Positions 47,837 through 58,175 of a stretch of 58,175 nucleotides of DNA are shown here, piece after piece. The translations under genes were made by a program, and so were the position numbers. The notes under the pieces were generated by a model that was not told the DNA's origin, ran no database searches, and saw only the letters and a program-made list of their open reading frames with translations. Every line of letters begins with the position of its first letter. Positions within the stretch are counted from its first letter, which is position 1. Source of the stretch: Seison nebaliae (Eukaryota > Rotifera > Pararotatoria > Seisonacea > Seisonidae); contig JALJEE010002824.1 in assembly GCA_023231475.1 (NCBI GenBank), forward strand, positions 1 through 58,175, given 5' to 3'.

Positions 47837-48819
47837 ATGGGTGGTGACGGAAAAAAAAAGGAACTAGCAAAATTGACGTTCGCTGAGAACTTTCTTCTCT
47901 CAGGAGCAGCAGCTGTCATTTCTAAGACTGCCGCAGCTCCAATTGAACGTATTAAACTTTTAGTACAAGTTATTGTGTTCATTAATTTTCAAATGTTCTC
48001 CAATTAAATTTATTATTTCAGAATCAAGGAGAAATGTTGAAACAAGGTATCATTACTGAACCGTATAAAGGAGTCATTGATTGTACAACAAAAACTTTCA
48101 AGAATGAAGGATTAATGCCTTTCTGGAGAGGCAATTTGGCCAATTGTATTCGATATTTTCCAACACAAGCATTGAACTTTGCATTTAAAGACAAGATCAA
48201 AGCTCTCTTCAAACCCTCAAAAGCGGATACATATGCAGTAAAAATGTACAAAAATTTGGCATCTGGTGGTGCAGCTGGTGCATTATCATTAGCTTTCGTT
48301 TATTCGTTGGATTATGCTCGAACACGTTTAGCTAACGATGCCAAACGAGGAAAAGGAGGAGGTGAACGTCAATTTAATGGAATGATAGATGTGTATAAGA
48401 AAACATTGAAATCGGATGGATTCGTCGGTTTATATCGAGGATTCGTCATCTCTTGTTTCGGTATCGTCATTTATCGTGGTTGTTATTTCGGTTTTTATGA
48501 TACGTTGAAACCAATCGTTTTGGGAAATGACGCTGGTGTTATGAGCAGTTTCCTCCTCGGTTATGGTGTCACTGTTACCGCTGGTTTGATTTCATATCCA
48601 GTCGATACCATTCGACGACGTATGATGATGACTTCTGGCCAAGCAGTCAAATATAAGGGATCAATCGATTGTTTCTTGACAGTTCTCAAGACTGAAGGTG
48701 CAATGTCGTTGATGCATGGAGCAGGTGCCAACATTCTTCGAGGAGTAGCTGGTGCTGGTGTATTGGCTGGATTCGATAAATTTGTTGATTTATATAAAAT
48801 GCAAAAGGCCAAGATGTGA
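47837..48819 (+). CDS. AAC: Mitochondrial ADP/ATP carrier, plant/fungal sequence type
   Basis: The carrier exchanges ADP for ATP across the mitochondrial inner membrane. Exons 47837-47968 and 48022-48819 give 309 residues; the intron starts GTTATT. Three mitochondrial-carrier repeats are present ([37 protein letters not shown]), with the ADP/ATP-specific RRRMMM. What is odd is its type. The segment [20 protein letters not shown], then [37 protein letters not shown] and [18 protein letters not shown] match plant and fungal carriers, as I remember them. Animal carriers read VQHASKQI, RRRMMMQSGRKG and GGAFVLVLYDE at these places. The AT-rich codons and GTT intron match the host, so it is not a contaminant. 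Either an old lineage-specific paralogue or a transferred gene. Confidence 0.93.
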
Positions 48820-49286
48820 AGAGCGTAAATTAATGAAGAAAGTAGAAGCAATTTTCATTTCAATATTTTTATTTGAAAGGAAATCATTTCAATTTATTAA
48901 CAAAATTTCTTTGAAAATTATTTAAATGAAGTTGTAGAACATAAATCATCACCTTTTTTTTATCACTTCTTTTATCCTAATTGGAAAATAACGTTCTTAT
49001 TAACCGAACGATAATTGTATGTTCACGCGTTTTATTTAGCCTTTTCCTTTCGGAAATTTTCTAGCATTTATGTTTAGTATAAATTGTCCACTTTCAACTA
49101 ACAAAAACAGAATTTAGAGGAAATTTCTTAAAATGTCTTTCCTCCAACAATTTCTTATCGTTCTTATTATAAAGAGGTCTTATTTTCATGATTTCTCTTA
49201 ATCTTGAAGTAATTTATTTTTCAGAGAATGGTTTTTAAATAAAAAATCAATAATTTCAATACAAAATTGTGTCGGGAAAATAATTT
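48820..49286. other. Convergent spacer, ADP/ATP carrier and cadherin B
   Basis: 467 bases between the stop codons of two convergent genes. AT-rich 3' UTR sequence, with no gene seen. Confidence 0.5.
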
Positions 49287-52200
49287 TTAAGTAAACGGAG
49301 AAAGTGAAATATTTCTTTGCAAGAAAATAGTCATGGTGGAGGACTCATTCTTTTTCTCTTGTTGCTGAGGTACGTTGTCGTTGATAGTATCATAAAATTT
49401 CGCATCAAAAAAATTATCGATCTCACTTTGTTCTTTTAATGGTGGTAATTTGTTGTTGGGAACTGTTTTTAAGTATAATTTAAAATTATAATTTGATTAT
49501 ATAAAAAATAATCTAACGATGTTTCTTTGATTTTTGAGTAAAATTGGGGAATAATTTAGAAATAAAACTGAGACAAGGGAAGAGGAAAATTGGTAGAAAT
49601 CCAATACCAAAACCGGTTGAGAAGAATAGTGGTGACATGAAGATCCATTTCCATTCGGTTTTTGTCGAACATTTCACCTTTTTTTGTTGACGATTCGCTA
49701 ATAATTATAAATTAGAAATTTAATTTTTAAAAAAAAAGAAAGAAAAAAATTGAACCATTAAATGGAGAGTCGATTAACAAACGGAAATTAATTGTTGTAT
49801 GATGACTGAATTGATCACCATTGTTATCATAGATTTTCATTTGACAGAAATATGTTAAATTTCTTTAAAATTTACATATATTAGTATTATAATGGGAAAT
49901 AGAATAAACTGTTTATAGAAGGAATAAGCGAACAACTTCCCCGTTAGCATATCCACATGGAATGGTTGTAGGGAACTTAAAGAATATTTAATATCATAAA
50001 TTGAAGATAGTGTATAATATTCCATTTTGGAATTGGTACAAAAGTTCAATTGATAACGGAATGAAAATGGTTTGTTATTCACGTCACTGTCTTTAGCAAC
50101 AAAGTGAACAATCTCTTCATTTTCATGAAGAACATTTTTGTTCATTGTCATCGAGAACCAATGATCTCTCAATGATTGACTATTAAAAATATTCGTATTA
50201 TCTGATGTTGTTCGTATGTTCATTTTGACCGAATAAATCTGTAAAAACATTTATAAGATTGTTTTCAAAATAATAATAATAATATTACCATAGAATCTGA
50301 AATTTCATCAATTTCTTCAAATCGAATGAAATTATTTTGTTTTTTCATCTGACCGAAATCGAGAACCGGTGAAAATTCATTGACATCTTCCACAATTATC
50401 TTTTGAACGAATGACGAAGATAGAAAAGAATTATCTAAAAAATGAAGAAAATGAGAAATGTTTATTTATTTATTTATTTTATTTATTATAAAATCAAATC
50501 CCCTCGGGGTAAATTAAATTTATAATATAGTTTATAATGTACATAATGTATATAAAGTATAAATAACTTTTATCTTCAACATGAATTTTAATGAAAATTG
50601 GTTGATTTCGAAATTCTTCGGCATCGATTTCAATCAAATTTAAATTTAAACAAAAATTGTCCGGTCGTTCTTTATTTCGCTCCAAACGATTTTTTTGTAT
50701 ATTCAAAAATGTTCCAGTCGATAAGACATTTCTCAAATTCTCTTCTAATAACAATTCAGTTCTAATTTCAAATTTATTGAAATCATCCGAAACATCATAA
50801 TCGCGAATTGAGTATTGTTTAACACATCTCAGCGATTCCTTCTCAGCATCTTCACGAATGACTATTGTATTACTGTGAATAGATTGTGAATATAAATCTT
50901 GGATTATTGGCACATTATCATTTATATCGATAACATTCACAATTATATTCAGTTCACTATATGTCCATTGTGGTGTTTGGAGATATAGAGTAAATACGAA
51001 ATGATTCCGTTTCTCCGCATCTAGTGGTCGAATTAATCGAATTTTTAATTCATTCGAATTGAATGGAGATGTAAATATTTTGAAATGTTTTTCATGAATT
51101 CCTGAACTGAAAGTTGACAAGAATTTTGAAGATTTCGTTATGACCTTTTAATCGGTTAATCTATATATTCGTTAACAGAAATCAACTAACAATAATGGAG
51201 AATAAATTTGTCAAAGTTTCAACATCTTCTTTGACAGATATTTCTAAATGTCCAATACTCGATTGTGAGTGATTGTGCGTAATATTCTTCCAATTCATTC
51301 CATTTTGTTCAAAGTGATAATGTTCAACATTCCGATGAATTTCTAATAAATCGAAGGATATTCTTTCAACTAAATTCCTATTTATTTCCAACAGAAAACA
51401 TATCTCTCGTTTTTCGTCTTCATCGAACGTTATCTGTAATTAAATTTTAACCACAAAAAATTTAATAAGTTTTTAATTGAAAAAATTTCGACTTGCAAAC
51501 AATATTTGTTTTCGTTTTTCCTCTTTCCCAAATTAACATAAATATAAATTTGCCATTTATTATTTGTGAGTAGATGTTGTTTAACTTTCATATCTTTTAC
51601 GGACGATAAGACTTCAATAACGAATTTATTCTTGGTCTGAAATTTTTGAATTTAGAAAAATTTTTAACAAAAAAATTCAAATTTGAAACTTCAATTAAGA
51701 GTGTCGGGTCGAGTTTGTGGAAAGTATCAATCGACAGTCGTTCTTGTGAACAAATGGTGAGTAATGTCGATATTTCTTCATATTTCTCAATTAACTTTTT
51801 AGAGTGACCTGATCCAAATTTTGAAATTAATCGTACTTCGTTTCTTTGTAAGATCTTTTGAATTATGGGAATTGATATAGTTCTTGTACAATACGATGAT
51901 GTTTGTGGATGGCAGAAATGATTTGTTACATCAATTTTGATTAGAATTTGATCGGTATATTTGAGAAAGAATGCTTGTCTATTGAGATTAGGGAAATTTA
52001 TTGTCAACTTACCAGTATATTTAGTAATATCAAAACAATGTTTTAGATGTTTTGGTTGGACGTCGTTAATGGAATATTGTACTGAATTCTTCTTATCATA
52101 TTCCACAGTAGAATGGAATTGATAAAGATTACGTGAAGTTTTTGGAGAGATATAGAGATGTTGTGGAAGATTTTGAACATGTGGAGGTGTATCAACAACG

Positions 52201-53109
52201 TTTTGCACCTTTACAATAACCGTATGTGTTGCGTGTAATGGTTCATTGTGTGAACGAATAGTCTAAAGAAATTTTTAAAAAATATTAATTATTAATTAAA
52301 GAAATTAAAATTATTTGAAAACGAACTTGGATAGATAATTGTAAATAATATTGATGAATTTGTTCATAATCTAATTTCTTTAAAAGTTTCAATGAAAACA
52401 ACTGACAGAAAACAGTTTTCTTTTCAATAACAATGACATGATGATCGATGTAATCGACAGAAAACGGTTGGACTAATGACTTATCATGTAGAGGTTGTGA
52501 AGCGTTGGCCACCTCAACATTTTTCACGTTCAATATTAATTTATTTGGATTCCTTTCCGTAAATTGTAAATCTTTATCACAAATCATATATTTTCCCAAT
52601 TCAACATTAACCGAACTACTTTCCGAAATGGAAATTTCTTTTAAATTCATTCGATCGTATTTATCGAGAAATGATGAAACGAACTGTTCACCGACTGTGT
52701 TGAGTTGAGGGAAGAATGGGCGATTATCATCTTCATCGATCAGACAAACACGTCCAACAGATGTTTGGAGGTAATTTGAATTGAGAAATATGTCAACATA
52801 AAAATTAAATTCGTGATTCGTTTCAAAATCAATTGATGAGAATATTTCCAAAAATTTTCTACTTTTAATATTTAAATAATTTGATTGATTTCTACTTTTA
52901 TCGTTCAGAATGAATTGAACATTGGAAGTTCCATTATGTTGAGGTAGCAATGAATGTTGAAGTTGACAAGTGAAATAATATCGATTCTCTTCATTCAAAT
53001 ATTGCTCTTTCATATAGAGACATTGGGAGAATGGATCGCATAATGTTGTATCGGTTGAAAAGGATTGAGAGAAAAGGAAAATGAGGAAAATTTCGATTTC
53101 TAACTTCAT
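49287..53109 (-). CDS. Divergent single-pass cadherin (cadherin B, ~1092 aa)
   Basis: Ten exons (53109-52327, 52262-51669, 51636-51493, 51433-51191, 51144-50568, 50434-50289, 50238-49910, 49862-49756, 49697-49518, 49462-49287) sum to exactly 1093 codons. A signal peptide (MKLEIEIFLIFLFSQSFS) is followed by about six degenerate cadherin repeats. Their calcium-site linkers are seen as LIDEDDNRPFFP, VVDTPPHV, VIDINDNVPII and VEDVNEFSPV, of which only the third is close to the canonical DxNDNxP. A membrane helix lies at ~993-1018 (FMSPLFFSTGFGIGFLPIFL) with a ~75-residue Gln/Glu-rich tail. Length and architecture resemble cadherin A, about 4 kb away on the same strand, but the sequences are very different. 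Without an alignment I cannot say whether they are an old tandem pair. Confidence 0.75.
50458..50486. repeat. (ATTT)n repeat within a cadherin B intron
   Basis: About seven ATTT units inside the intron between the fifth and sixth exons of cadherin B. Confidence 0.8.
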
Positions 53110-53471
53110 TCTCTCATTATGGTGGAAATTGATTTCAGTGAATAATAATCATATCTAACAAATTATTGGAGAAAGAACTGTTGAGATTTTTTTAAGGAAA
53201 ACGGAATGGTTTGGATATAAATTAATCGGAAACACGTTACGAGAGGAAGATTGGTTGGAGAGATGAGAGACTTATTGGGAACTGAATGAATTACCCCTCC
53301 AGCTAGTCAGAGTTAATTTGGAGAAGGATACGGAAGCTTATCTCCTCGAACTATTTCAATTGTTGATTGTCATGTTTTCGTTCGAACGACCATTTCATTC
53401 GGTTTGACTAACGTCAGGAATAAATAATAAAAATAATTTGGGAATTTGACAAAAACTGTCCATCAATTCTC

Positions 53472-53473
<2 letters not shown>

Positions 53474-53510
<37 letters not shown>

Positions 53511-53513
53511 ACG
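53474..53513. repeat. (AC)n microsatellite
   Basis: About 20 AC units with one T interruption, running into an alternating purine-pyrimidine stretch (ACGTGCGCGT) that could adopt Z-DNA form under supercoiling. Confidence 0.92.
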
Positions 53514-56456
53514 TGCGCGTAGTCTACACTAGACGGAGAACGAAAGTTATGACAGTATTGCGGAAGAGGAAAAGCCCAAATGAAAAGGACGCTTACACTC
53601 ATATGAAATCAAATTACAGAAATTAGTATCAAAAATCTTTAGAGATCTGGTGAGATGAAGAAGGAAACTCTTCACTCTGAATCATTTGAATTTTTTAGAG
53701 AAATTATTAGGAAACTTGGAAGATGTTCCATTAATGATCATATTTAAGATGAATATTCACGTCGAAAATGATTCGTATGAGACGAAATCGGGGTCATTAT
53801 GATGATCTGGTAGGAAGATTTAATGTAATTAGATATCACGCCATCTACCAGTTCAGATGGAAATTATTTTCCTGATTCTAATTTATCACCACAAGAAGAA
53901 ATATGTGGAATTTGATAAAAAAAAAGATAGAATGATATTCAATCGTCCTACAGAATAAGAAAGTATGTGACCTGAAAGAAATAGATGTGATCGCGTTGAT
54001 GCTGCTTAATTACCCTCGCCTCAAATATTCGATCGATGAAGAACAAAGCGATTGGAAGTATTTGGGAAGTGAGAAAATGGAATCGGTTCATTTATTCTCT
54101 GTCGTAATTATGGGAAAATTTTGATGATAATAATAAATTCATTTTGTTATCGTAATTTACCAATTCGGTAGTATTTTACAACACACAAAATCATAGTTCC
54201 TCCAACAATGTGATGAGTTGGACAATGGTTCACTTCACACAATAAATCGTGAACTGATTAAATTTTCACTTTCCACAATTAATTTATAAGTCTTTTTTTC
54301 AAAATTTCTAGTCAACAAATAAAGTAATATAATAGTGATAAGTAGTAGTAGTAATGGAATGGTTTCAAATACATTTTTTTTATATTCTCAAATCATCGAT
54401 TCGATGGAGTCAATTAGAAACGTTCCATAAATTTCGTAAAGTGAATGGCATGATGATTCTGCTACATTACAAATAAATTTCTATCAGAATTTTTATTTCA
54501 ATATTTTCGGTTAGAATTTCGTGGAACTAATGGATAAGTCAAACATAAATAAACGAGGAATTCTCATCTCAAAAGAAAGAAACACAGGAGTCAAAAAGGT
54601 AACATTTGCCTAAAGTTATTTTTACGATGTGGTAATAACATTCACTTATTCATTCGTTCATCCATTCACAAAACAAACTTTTATTTGGTTAGCTATGGAA
54701 CTAACTAGTGAGATGTTTAATGCATTAGATAGGTAAGAATAATGGAAGGCACTCAAAATTCTTTGGAAATTATTGGTAAAATGTCAGTCGGTCGGAATGG
54801 GTATATCGGAAAAGAAAATATGTTCAATTAGCGGAAAAGACAACATGTGACAATGAGCAAATAAAAACATACAACTTCCAAAGCGAGGAGTAAAAGTGAA
54901 GATAAACAAGTCTCCGCTGATAAAATAAGAAGTGAAATTGGTGAGTGAGGTTAAGAGATATGGGAACGTTTGAAAAAGATTTCAGAAACATCTTCACCTA
55001 ATTGAGTTATGATTTCGAGTAGGAAAGGAACGTTTACATTTCGGTTTATTCTTTTCGATAATTGTAAGTTGAGATCCAATTTCTGTTTAGTTCGTTACTA
55101 ATTCCCTTCTCCGTTTCAATTCGAATTATTCGTTCTGTCATTTATCAACTGTTCATGATGAATTTCAAGTGGACGAACAGGTCAAGGATTTCTTAGGAAT
55201 AATATTGAAAATCCTTTGTCTGACCTTGCAAGCAATTGGGAACAACGCAATCTTTTCTTAAATTTAATAAATTCTTTACCTGCAAATTCCTAATAGGGAA
55301 TAAATTCGCGTATAAGACTAGTTACATCTAATGGTATAAACATAATGATGAATGTCGATATGGTTGTTGAGGATTCTTAAAATTTTAAATTCTAAACGAA
55401 AAAATTAAGATTTATATAACATATTCACTTACATGGTGTCTCATAATATTATCTGCAATAAAATACATTTAATCTTTATTTAATACATCTTAATAAAAAG
55501 TGGCGTACAAAAACGATAAAGTATCATAAATATATCAATTGGATGATTAATTTAAAATGTAATTGATACTTCAGGCAAAATTTAGATAGAAAAATATATG
55601 TTTCCCAATCGCCCAACAATTCAGTTCCGTTGATAATTAGAGACACTGCTATCATAAATTCAACATGATCGCAAATTAAGTTGTAGTTCTGTTGTTCTTA
55701 TTAATTGAATATTCCATTTGACTACTAACAAAGTTCAAAGGAGTACTTCATTTTAAGTTCGTTGTTCATTGTTTATCGAACAGATTAGTATCGATCGATC
55801 GATAAGGATGTTCCTTCTCTCTTTCATCTCATATCCAGTCGACGGAAATAAAGAACAAATTCAATCAGACGACAAATTGATACATCATGTATCTAAGACG
55901 GTAATTCCCATTACTATTAATTGAATTCAGATATTAATTGGTTCAATCTCTTTCTCTCCCTCTCTCTCATCTCATCAGTCAATCTTCCACAAACATAGAA
56001 TTACCGGTCATTAATCTAATCAAAAGCAACAACTATCTTTTTTAGATTTATTAGAACAACAAATAAATATCTTTTCATACCATAATTCTCATGAAAACAA
56101 CTAACAAGTTAGAACAAGTTGAGTGATAAAATGTTTTAAGTAGTTTTTTAAATAATCAAATTTCAATTTTCTTCATTTTATGAAGTTTCGAGTAAGATTG
56201 CAAACCAAGTTATCAATAATAAGTTAATCATATTGAACCATTCTTCTTTGACAAATAACCTGATACGATTCAAACCGTTTCAACACCCTCAGAATATTTT
56301 AATGTTTCCCTTAATAAATTTAAAGAATGAAGCATGAATTTAAAAAAAACAATAATTTTTATTGAGAACAAATATCAAATTATTTATTTACATTAGTATT
56401 TCTCTAACGAGCAATCTCATCTAGCAAAATGGGAGATATATAAAATAATTGGAAGT

Positions 56457-56477
56457 TTACTACAATGATTGTAGTAA
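56457..56477. repeat. Perfect 10-base inverted repeat (hairpin)
   Basis: TTACTACAAT and ATTGTAGTAA flank a single G. Some 15 bases downstream begins an AT-rich inverted repeat (ATTATATC...GATATAAT, ~56494-56525). The two palindromes together form a compact structured patch of unknown role. Confidence 0.7.
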
Positions 56478-57549
56478 TCTCTGAATTGGTCGATATTATA
56501 TCGAATATGATATATATGATATAATCATCACTCATCGATATACATGTAATTGTACGAAATTTTTTCATCTGATCGTAATTATTTCACTTTATTCTGTGAT
56601 ATGCTTCGACTCTTGTTAGAACTTTAACCTTCCGATTTTCCGATAGTTAATTTCTCTTCCGAGTTAGTGAATCTATCTATTTTGAAGTCATTCTTGAAAT
56701 ATATTTTATCTTTTATACCTCGATAATTAGAATGACGGTCATGACACTATTATGTCAATTACACAACTCTATCGTTAGCTCGAAAAGTTAAACTTAAAGT
56801 TTAAATTTTTTCTTCTATTTTTTAACAAATTAAAAAAAAAAACATGATAGTGTTCAACTGTTCAGATTAAACTTTCTCCAACTATTTTTATGGATATTAA
56901 AATTAATGAAAAATGAAATAATAAAGAAATGAAAATTTGCGGTTGAAAAATTGGGAAAGAATAAAGTTCGAAGAGAAAGAAAACATAATTTTAATTAGTC
57001 TAACGATAAAACTGAAACTAAAAACGATACATCTATTATATTCATTTTACTAAAAGTTCATCTTATATTAAAGAATTTTATTATAAGATATAATATTAAA
57101 AATAAATATAATAATATCATCTTATATTAGACAACAATCAAGTTCCCCGCAATCTAATATCACTTCATTTAATTTCTTACTCACGCAGAATACCAAACGT
57201 AGTTAGTCCTCAAGGATCGGAACGTTAGTCCATTCAAAAGTAGGATGGTATATGCCAAAGAAGTTGAAAGGTTTAAAAAGTTGAGAAGTTGGTGTTATTT
57301 ATGAAAGTGCTAATTTGTTAAATTATTTAATATTGGTGTTGGTAAGGATTGAAATTCGGAAAAAGTTTTCATCTAGTTAGTTAGTTTAAATGTTACTGTT
57401 AGTTCATTAACTGTTATTTACAACGACCTTGTTAGAACGACCAAGACGTGTTGCACCTATACGAACAGGTTCGGCGTCGTCTTGTGGTTAAGATTATTTT
57501 AATTTAAACCTTATATTTTCCTTATTTAGGTTTAACATCGGAAGTTACC

Positions 57550-57843
57550 TCCCAAGAAATCGAAAATGTTAATGAAAAATTTACAAAATCCGGAAGGTTT
57601 TATGATTCTTCTAATCGATCAGGCTAAAGAATAGATAAGAGAGATCAGTAGAATAGGGGAGTATTGGAATAAGAAACTCAAAGAACTAAAGGAAGTTAGT
57701 AAAACTAAAATTTCTTTATATAATTTACAACTTCATTTTAGAGCTTGTCCACATATGTCTCCCGGAGAGCAAACGATGAGAGAGATCGTGGATGTTTTTA
57801 TCAATAAGTATGAACGATTGGTGGTTTTTAATTCTGGTGGTTA
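57550..57843 (+). pseudogene. Broken ORF-like stretch, unknown
   Basis: About 95 codons read like protein (an N-terminal Lys-rich part, a helical EYWNKKLKELKEVSKTK segment and a C-terminal INKYERLVVFNSGG), but the frame is interrupted. The flanking bases have a slightly higher GC content than the surroundings, and a T15 run follows at about 57974-57988. It could be a relic of a mobile element, a decayed host gene, or exons of a gene extending beyond the window. No family can be assigned. Confidence 0.25.
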
Positions 57844-58175
57844 ATTAATGTTCTACGTGGTCGCTATGTTGTTAGTAGTCCATAACTGGTCAGCGACGAA
57901 ATATATAGTGCCGAAATCACTATGTACCAAGACAAGAGTAAGATAAATATATTCTCATAAAATTATTATTTTATTTTTTTTTTTTTTTGAGAGGTTGAAA
58001 TTTATTAAAAATTTTGAATTCTTTTCAATGATACAAAATGAAAAAAACAGGAAATTTAAATCATTAAAATTTTGAAATTATCTCATGTACATAATTATCA
58101 GCTCCACCAACTCACAATCGAGAACACCGGTATGTGAATGATGATGCATTTCTGTTATCGAACACTGAACGTTTG
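57844..58175. other. Window end, no gene recognised
   Basis: AT-rich sequence with a T homopolymer (about 57974-57988). Nothing else is seen before the edge. Confidence 0.5.

Larger units (their letters stand above)
53110..57400. other. 4.3 kb gene-poor region upstream of cadherin B
   Basis: No coding sequence is recognised; no stop-free run here is long enough to matter. The first part should hold the cadherin B promoter. Listed separately are an AC microsatellite and a perfect hairpin. Confidence 0.45.

Noticed and set aside
47837-48819. ADP/ATP carrier as a contaminant from a plant or fungus
   Set aside because: It sits between host genes, shares their AT-rich codon use and has a short GTT intron like theirs.
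53474-53513. AC tract as a CRISPR or tandem gene array
   Set aside because: It is a simple dinucleotide repeat with no spacer structure.
57901-57960. tRNA or other small RNA gene near the window end
   Set aside because: No cloverleaf, A/B box pair or snRNA motif could be found.

Overview
The window is nuclear DNA from a small-genome invertebrate animal. It is about 70% A+T by eye, has short introns (mostly 36-75 bases) and dense genes on both strands. The animal assignment rests on a nicotinic-type Cys-loop receptor subunit, Drosha, a Brat/NCL-1-type TRIM-NHL protein, cadherins and a voltage-sensing phosphatase. I cannot name the phylum. A striking trait is that most splice donors read GTT rather than GTA or GTG (38 of the 46 donors I could place by reading-frame continuity).

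Layout. 1-153: Cys-rich C-terminal fragment of a gene running in from the left. 1670-3575 (-): five-exon disordered basic protein, unknown. 4155-8954: housekeeping block with NOP10 (+), ribosomal protein uL11/RPL12 (-), RNASEK (+), TIMM9 (+) and the helicase DDX55 (+); the last two overlap by 38 bases. 9134-10310 (+): membrane-anchored CAP/SCP protein. 13448-16813 (-): single-exon Brat/NCL-1 homologue with a RING. 18750-21000 (-): complete voltage-sensing phosphatase (VSP) in ten exons. 21094-21291 (-): small acidic ORF. 22168-25307 (+): Drosha. About 25562-26098 (+): probable small membrane protein. 26142-27521 (+): phosphatidylserine decarboxylase. 27522-34914: a 7.4 kb gene-poor stretch with one orphan transmembrane ORF. 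34915-39082 (+): a 1151-residue nicotinic-type receptor subunit with unusual extensions. 39515-41297 (+): class I histone deacetylase. 41528-45399 (-): cadherin A. 45660-47298 (-): GPR89/GPHR. 47837-48819 (+): ADP/ATP carrier of plant/fungal sequence type. 49287-53109 (-): cadherin B. 53110-58175: gene-poor, with an AC microsatellite, a perfect hairpin and a broken ORF-like stretch near 57.6 kb.

The genes do not form one pathway. Local themes are ribosome biogenesis (NOP10, RPL12, DDX55), mitochondrial membrane proteins (TIMM9, PISD, ADP/ATP carrier), membrane excitability and phosphoinositides (VSP, receptor subunit), and post-transcriptional control (Drosha, Brat). No tRNA, rRNA, CRISPR array or intact transposon was recognised. 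Exon joins were made by eye and tested by frame sums, which close exactly for every multi-exon gene for which full coordinates are given.
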